From Sterolibacterium denitrificans (GTDB lineage Bacteria; Pseudomonadota; Gammaproteobacteria; Burkholderiales; Rhodocyclaceae), in contig NZ_LT837803.1 in the NCBI RefSeq assembly GCF_900174485.1, positions 1,178,001 through 1,242,000 on the forward strand: DNA of 64,000 nucleotides, given 5' to 3'. The position numbers and the translations under genes are program-made. This document shows, piece by piece, positions 60,509 to 64,000 of this stretch (the first letter of the stretch is position 1; each line of letters begins with the position of its first letter). The notes under the pieces were generated by a model that did no database searches, had not been told where the DNA came from, and saw only the letters and a list, made by a program, of their open reading frames with translations.

Positions 60509-61398
60509 GCCGTCATTTGCATGGTCTGGCCCTGCTGGGCGCCTTGCTGTTTGCGCTGCCTGCCTGTGCGGCGGAAGAGCCGGTTGGCGCTGTCGCTATT
60601 GCTGCCGCTGGCGGCCCGCCGGCCATGCCGCAAAAGCAGCTTCAGCCGCAACCGGCATCGGCAAACGCGCCGGGCCGTTTGCCGATGCCCGCCCAGGGCC
60701 GCCTGCGCTTCGAGCTGACCCGTGGCGATGGCCGCTTCGTGGCGGCGGAGGCGCTGCACGAATGGCGGCACGACGGCAAACAATATGAGCTGCAGAGCGT
60801 GACGGAAACCGTCGGGCTGGTTGCCTTCTTCCGTTCCACGCGGATCGTCTGGCGCAGCCGCGGCAACGTGACCGCGCAAGGCTTGCAGCCGCTGGCGTTT
60901 CAGGCGGAAAAACGCAGCAAGCCCGAAGGCGGCGCACGCTTCGACTGGACGAGGATGCGCCTCAGCCTGGACGGCGGGCCGCAACGCGAGCTGGCTTTGC
61001 TGCCGCGTAGCCAGGATCTGTTGAGCATGTTCTATCAACTGGGCGTGCAGTTGCCGGAACTGCGGCGGCTGGCAAGCAAGCCTGCCAGGCCGGATCGGGA
61101 CGGGCTGGACGCGGCGCGTGAATTCGTCATGCCGGTGACCAACGGGCGCAAGCTGGAGCGTTATCACTTCGAGCTGCTCGGCGAGGAACCGCTGAATCTG
61201 TCGCGTCTGGGCCGGCGGCAGACCCTGCATCTGCGCACCCACGCCGGTGAGCAATTGATCGACATCTGGCTGGACCTGCAGGCGCATGGCCTGCCCGTGA
61301 AGATTCGCTACGCGGATGACAAGGGAGATGCCTACGACCAGACGGCGGTGCATATCGACATTTCGGCAGCGGATGAGGCTGCGGCGGGAGCGAGGTAG
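60505..61398 (+). CDS. DUF3108-domain periplasmic protein
   Basis: A 297-residue protein with a signal peptide (ending near ALPACAAEE) and a DUF3108-like beta-rich domain. Blocks are LPMPAQGRLRFELTRGDGRF, EWRHDGKQYELQSVTETVGL, RNGRK-type repeats such as FVMPVTNGRKLERYHFELLG, and IDIWLDLQAHGLPVKIRYAD. The DUF3108 family is widespread in Gram-negative bacteria and of uncertain role; a lipoprotein- or envelope-carrier-like beta structure is suspected. A non-lipobox Cys sits at the cleavage site, so lipoprotein processing is possible but not clear. It is coupled to purN by ATGA overlap and to the RsmB-type gene. Confidence 0.8.
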   Translation: MSRHLHGLALLGALLFALPACAAEEPVGAVAIAAAGGPPAMPQKQLQPQPASANAPGRLPMPAQGRLRFELTRGDGRFVAAEALHEWRHDGKQYELQSVTETVGLVAFFRSTRIVWRSRGNVTAQGLQPLAFQAEKRSKPEGGARFDWTRMRLSLDGGPQRELALLPRSQDLLSMFYQLGVQLPELRRLASKPARPDRDGLDAAREFVMPVTNGRKLERYHFELLGEEPLNLSRLGRRQTLHLRTHAGEQLIDIWLDLQAHGLPVKIRYADDKGDAYDQTAVHIDISAADEAAAGAR

Positions 61399-61407
61399 GT
61401 GGAAAAG

Positions 61408-62811
61408 ATGGAAATGAATCGGCGAAAAAACCAGCGGGTCGGCGTTGCGCCATCTGTCCCATCTGCGGCATCCAAAACGCGCCGCCCGGCGCAACGGCGG
61501 CCGCATGCCGCGTCTGCAGAAAAGACCGGCGGCGCGATCGATGCCGGTCTGAGCAGCAAAGTGCTGGATCAGGCCGCTATCGCCTTGCGCCGCTTGCTGG
61601 CATTCGAGCGGCCGGCCGATGCCGTGTTGTCCGATCATTTTCGCGAGCAGCGCAGCCTGGGGCGGCGCGAGCGCGGCTTCATCGCGGAAACCTGCTATGC
61701 CGTGCTGCGCCATCGGCGCCAGCTCGAACGCCTGGTTCAGCCGGAAGTCACGCCCCGGCGCCTGCTGCTGGCCTGTCTGCTGCGCTATTCCGGCTTCGGG
61801 TTGCGTCAATTGGCCGGACTGCTGCTTCCCGGGGAGCAGGACTGGCTGCTGGCGCTCAGGAGCGCTGCTGAAACGGACTGCGCGGACTGCAGTCTGGCCG
61901 AACGCCTCGATCTGCCGGACTGGCTGACCGAGCGCCTGAGCGCGCGTCACACCGAGGCAGAACTCGTGGAACTGGCGCGTGGCCTGAACCGCAGCGCCCC
62001 GCTGGATTTGCGCGTCAATCTTCTGAAAACCACACGCGATGAAGTTTTGCGGCAACTGGCCGCGACAGGCATCAAGGCCAGCGCGTGTCCCTATTCGCCC
62101 TGGGGCATCCGCCTGGAAGGCAAGCCGGCCCTGCAGCAGCATCCATTGTTTCTGCAAGGGCACATCGAGGTGCAGGACGAGGGCAGCCAGTTGTTGGGCG
62201 CATTGCTGGCGCCACGGCGTGGCGAGATGGTGGTGGATTTTTGCGCCGGCGCCGGCGGCAAGACCCTGCTGCTGGGGGCGATGATGCGTTCCACCGGGCG
62301 CCTGTATGCTTTCGACGTGTCGAGCAAGCGGCTCGCCAAGTTGAAGCCGCGAGTGGCCCGCAGCGGCCTGTCGAATGTCCATCCGGTCTGCATCGACAAT
62401 GAAAACGATGTCCGCGTCAAACGCCTGGCCGGCAAGATCGACCGCGTGCTGGTGGATGCGCCCTGCAGCGGTCTGGGCACCTTGCGCCGCAATCCGGATC
62501 TGAAGTGGCGCCAGACGGCGCAGGATGTCGCTGAACTGGTGCGCAAGCAGCAGGACATTCTGGCCGCCGCGGCGCGGCTGGTGAAACCGGGCGGGCGCCT
62601 GGTGTATGCCACCTGCAGCATCCTCGACGAGGAAAATGCGGGCGTGGTCGACCATTTCCTGGCCGGGCATGCGGCGTTCCAGCGGCTGGATGCCGCCGCG
62701 ATTCTTGCCCAGCAGGGCATCCTCATCGATTGCGGCATGGACATGCGCTTGCTGCCGCATGTGCACGGCACGGATGGTTTCTATGCGGCCGTGCTGGAGC
62801 GCGGCAAGTGA
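61408..62811 (+). CDS. RsmB/NOL1-type RNA (cytosine-5)-methyltransferase
   Basis: A 467-residue SAM-dependent RNA methyltransferase of the NOL1/NOP2/Sun family. The SAM fold is marked by VVDFCAGAGGKTLLLGAMMR. Catalytic cysteines are Cys353 in DAPCSGLGTLRRNPDLKW and Cys403 in YATCSILDEEN. The N-terminal half (about 50-200, with RALLAFERPADAVLSDHF-type helices) lacks a separate NusB domain as in full RsmB. Family members methylate C967 of 16S rRNA (RsmB) or other rRNA/tRNA cytosines; the target is inferred. ATG at 61408 has an upstream GG-rich site; a GTG at 61399 and ATG at 61414 are alternatives. Confidence 0.9.
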   Translation: MEMNRRKNQRVGVAPSVPSAASKTRRPAQRRPHAASAEKTGGAIDAGLSSKVLDQAAIALRRLLAFERPADAVLSDHFREQRSLGRRERGFIAETCYAVLRHRRQLERLVQPEVTPRRLLLACLLRYSGFGLRQLAGLLLPGEQDWLLALRSAAETDCADCSLAERLDLPDWLTERLSARHTEAELVELARGLNRSAPLDLRVNLLKTTRDEVLRQLAATGIKASACPYSPWGIRLEGKPALQQHPLFLQGHIEVQDEGSQLLGALLAPRRGEMVVDFCAGAGGKTLLLGAMMRSTGRLYAFDVSSKRLAKLKPRVARSGLSNVHPVCIDNENDVRVKRLAGKIDRVLVDAPCSGLGTLRRNPDLKWRQTAQDVAELVRKQQDILAAAARLVKPGGRLVYATCSILDEENAGVVDHFLAGHAAFQRLDAAAILAQQGILIDCGMDMRLLPHVHGTDGFYAAVLERGK

Positions 62812-62820
62812 AATGGTGAG

Positions 62821-63489
62821 ATGGTGAGGTTGCCGCGCTCGCGCCCGTTGTTTCAGTTGCGCCAGTTGCTGCTGCTGGCATTGATGCTGTGCGCGGCCGC
62901 GCCGCTCTGGGCGCGCGCGCTGCTGCCGGCAAGCGGGAGCGTCGAAGTGGTGTTCAGTCCATGGGACGATGCCGAGGGCGCCATCATCGGGACGCTGCAG
63001 CAGGCGCGGCAGGCGATCCATGTGCAGGCCTATCTGTTCACCAGCCAGCCGCTGGCGCAGGCATTGATCGCGGCGCATCGGCGGGGCGTCAGGGTGGAGG
63101 TGCTGGCGGATCAGAAAATGCTGCTGCAGACCGGGAAAAGCCAGATTCCACGGCTGGCCGAGGCGGGCATTCCCGTCTGGCTGGAAACGCGCCATGCCAT
63201 CGCCCACAACAAGCTCATGCTGATCGATCCTCTGGAGACGCATCCCGCCGTGGTCACCGGCAGCTACAACTTCACCTATTCGGCCCAGGCGCGGAATGCC
63301 GAGAATCTGCTGATATTGCGCGACAACCCGGCGCTGGCGCGCGCCTACTTCGACAACTGGCAACGTCATCGCGGTGACGCCGTGCCATATACGGACATGG
63401 AAACGGGCGCTGAAACGGAAGCCGCCATGGAAAGCGCCGCCAACATGGGCACGGCGACGGGCGAGGCGGCGCGGGAGACGATGCCGTGA
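62821..63489 (+). CDS. Secreted phospholipase D-superfamily (Nuc-type) protein
   Basis: A 222-residue protein with an N-terminal signal peptide (hydrophobic LLLLALMLCAAAPLWARA) and one PLD domain. The HKD motif is His129, Lys131 and Asp136 in AHNKLMLIDP, followed by VVTGSYNFTYSAQARNAENL with Asn150. This is the Nuc-like single-HKD class, which works as a dimer; members are often nucleases or phosphodiesterases of the periplasm. The C-terminus is a low-complexity Ala/Glu/Met-rich tail from about residue 190. It starts 9 bp after the RsmB-type gene, with a duplicated ATGGTGAG (62813 and 62821). Confidence 0.87.
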   Translation: MVRLPRSRPLFQLRQLLLLALMLCAAAPLWARALLPASGSVEVVFSPWDDAEGAIIGTLQQARQAIHVQAYLFTSQPLAQALIAAHRRGVRVEVLADQKMLLQTGKSQIPRLAEAGIPVWLETRHAIAHNKLMLIDPLETHPAVVTGSYNFTYSAQARNAENLLILRDNPALARAYFDNWQRHRGDAVPYTDMETGAETEAAMESAANMGTATGEAARETMP

Positions 63490-64000
63490 CGGCTTTTCCT
63501 GCGGCCCCGGCCTGGTGGCCGGCCATCGGCCATGTCTGGCGCAGCGCGGGTGCTTCCACTTCCAGGCCATGGATGGCCGGGATGCTGGCCGCCTTGTTCT
63601 GTCTGCCGGTTCATGCCGGAGAATTCGTCAACCACGTTGACATGAGGTTCGTCGATATTCCCGCTGGCAGCTTTTTCATGGGTGCCTGCAAGTTCAGGCC
63701 GGATCAGTTGAGCAGCGATGATTCCTGTCCATCCGGCGCGGCGGCCGATGCCGATGCCTACGGGGACGAAACGCCGCAGCATCGCGTGACTATTCGCGCG
63801 TTCCAGTTGGGGCGCACGCAGGTGACCTTGCAGCAGTTCAAGCGATTCGCCCTGGAAAGCGGCAACGGGCAACTGCTCGACGAGCCGTTTCTCAAGAGCA
63901 ATGCAGGGCAGGGCGAGATGACGCCCGTGGTGCATGTCAGTTGGGAGGATGCCCAGGCTTTCGTCGCCTGGCTCAATCGAACCAAACCGCAGACGGATCA
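63486..64000 (+). CDS. Formylglycine-generating-enzyme / sulfatase-modifying factor-like protein, N-terminal part
   Basis: The first about 171 residues of a SUMF1/FGE-sulfatase domain protein; the 3' end is outside the window. The domain opens with MRFVDIPAGSFFMGACKFRP, and DETPQHRVTIRAFQLGRTQV and VVHVSWEDAQAFVAWLNRTK are strong family hallmarks. True FGEs oxidise a sulfatase Cys with copper; many bacterial members have lost that and act as iron enzymes or scaffolds, which the visible part cannot settle. The GTG at 63486 overlaps the previous stop as GTGA; ATG at 63573 would give a short signal-peptide-like start (MAGMLAALFCLPVHAG). Genomic pairing with the PLD protein is noteworthy. Confidence 0.85.
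   Translation, partial: MTAFPAAPAWWPAIGHVWRSAGASTSRPWMAGMLAALFCLPVHAGEFVNHVDMRFVDIPAGSFFMGACKFRPDQLSSDDSCPSGAAADADAYGDETPQHRVTIRAFQLGRTQVTLQQFKRFALESGNGQLLDEPFLKSNAGQGEMTPVVHVSWEDAQAFVAWLNRTKPQTD

Noticed and set aside
60376-63570. Long minus-strand open frame over purN through PLD genes
   Set aside because: All of it lies opposite well-supported genes with normal codon patterns.

Overview
The window is a contiguous piece of a high-GC bacterial chromosome with dense, operon-organised housekeeping genes. Gene content and order point to a betaproteobacterium: tpiA-secG-tRNA-Leu followed by a complete 14-gene nuo operon, flhDC flagellar master regulators, fur back to back with bamE, carA-carB-greA, the yhbY/rlmE-ftsH-folP-glmM block, and an FtsH that starts at TTG. 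An order such as Rhodocyclales or a neighbour is plausible, but that is an inference; no rRNA gene is present to settle it.

Layout. 1-5.5 kb: start of ilvD (cut by the window edge), lgt with a glyoxalase-fold gene, tex, and a beta-hydroxyacid dehydrogenase. 5.6-9.6 kb: purL. 9.7-13.9 kb: four tightly packed glycosyltransferase genes of different fold families, the most accessory-looking part of the left half. 14.0-14.9 kb: flhDC on the opposite strand. 15.3-20.1 kb: a zinc-ribbon NUDIX hydrolase, an orphan TonB-like protein, an HNH nuclease, ygiQ and a 75-residue Cys-containing protein. 20.3-24.7 kb: aceB with a divergent LysR regulator, a GDT1/UPF0016 cation transporter, fur and bamE. 24.75-37.6 kb: dapB, carAB, greA, yhbY, rlmE, ftsH, folP, glmM, tpiA, secG. 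37.8-52.6 kb: tRNA-Leu(GAG) and nuoABCDEFGHIJKLMN encoding respiratory complex I, followed by an ADP-ribose pyrophosphatase-type NUDIX gene.

53.2-57.4 kb is an accessory island with partly lower GC. It holds an alpha/beta hydrolase, a probable threonine-aldolase 3' remnant that keeps a 17-bp-stem terminator, a secreted protein with a 25-residue tandem repeat, a HigBA-like toxin-antitoxin pair with a promoter/operator palindrome, and two unknown proteins. The toxin-antitoxin pair and the next unknown gene are each followed by an imperfect palindrome with attC-like architecture. This suggests a short orphan integron cassette array; no integrase is present in the window. 57.4-64 kb returns to core genes: an MBL-fold hydrolase, ppa, an unknown lipoprotein, purN, a DUF3108 protein, an RsmB-type RNA methyltransferase, a secreted PLD-family nuclease-like protein and the start of a formylglycine-generating-enzyme-like protein.

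Functionally the window joins purine (purL, purN), pyrimidine/arginine (carAB), lysine (dapB), branched-chain (ilvD) and folate (folP) synthesis with envelope assembly (lgt, bamE, secG, glmM), complex I respiration, transcription/translation support (tex, greA, rlmE, yhbY, RsmB-like) and iron and flagellar regulation. No CRISPR array, insertion sequence, prophage or rRNA operon was seen.
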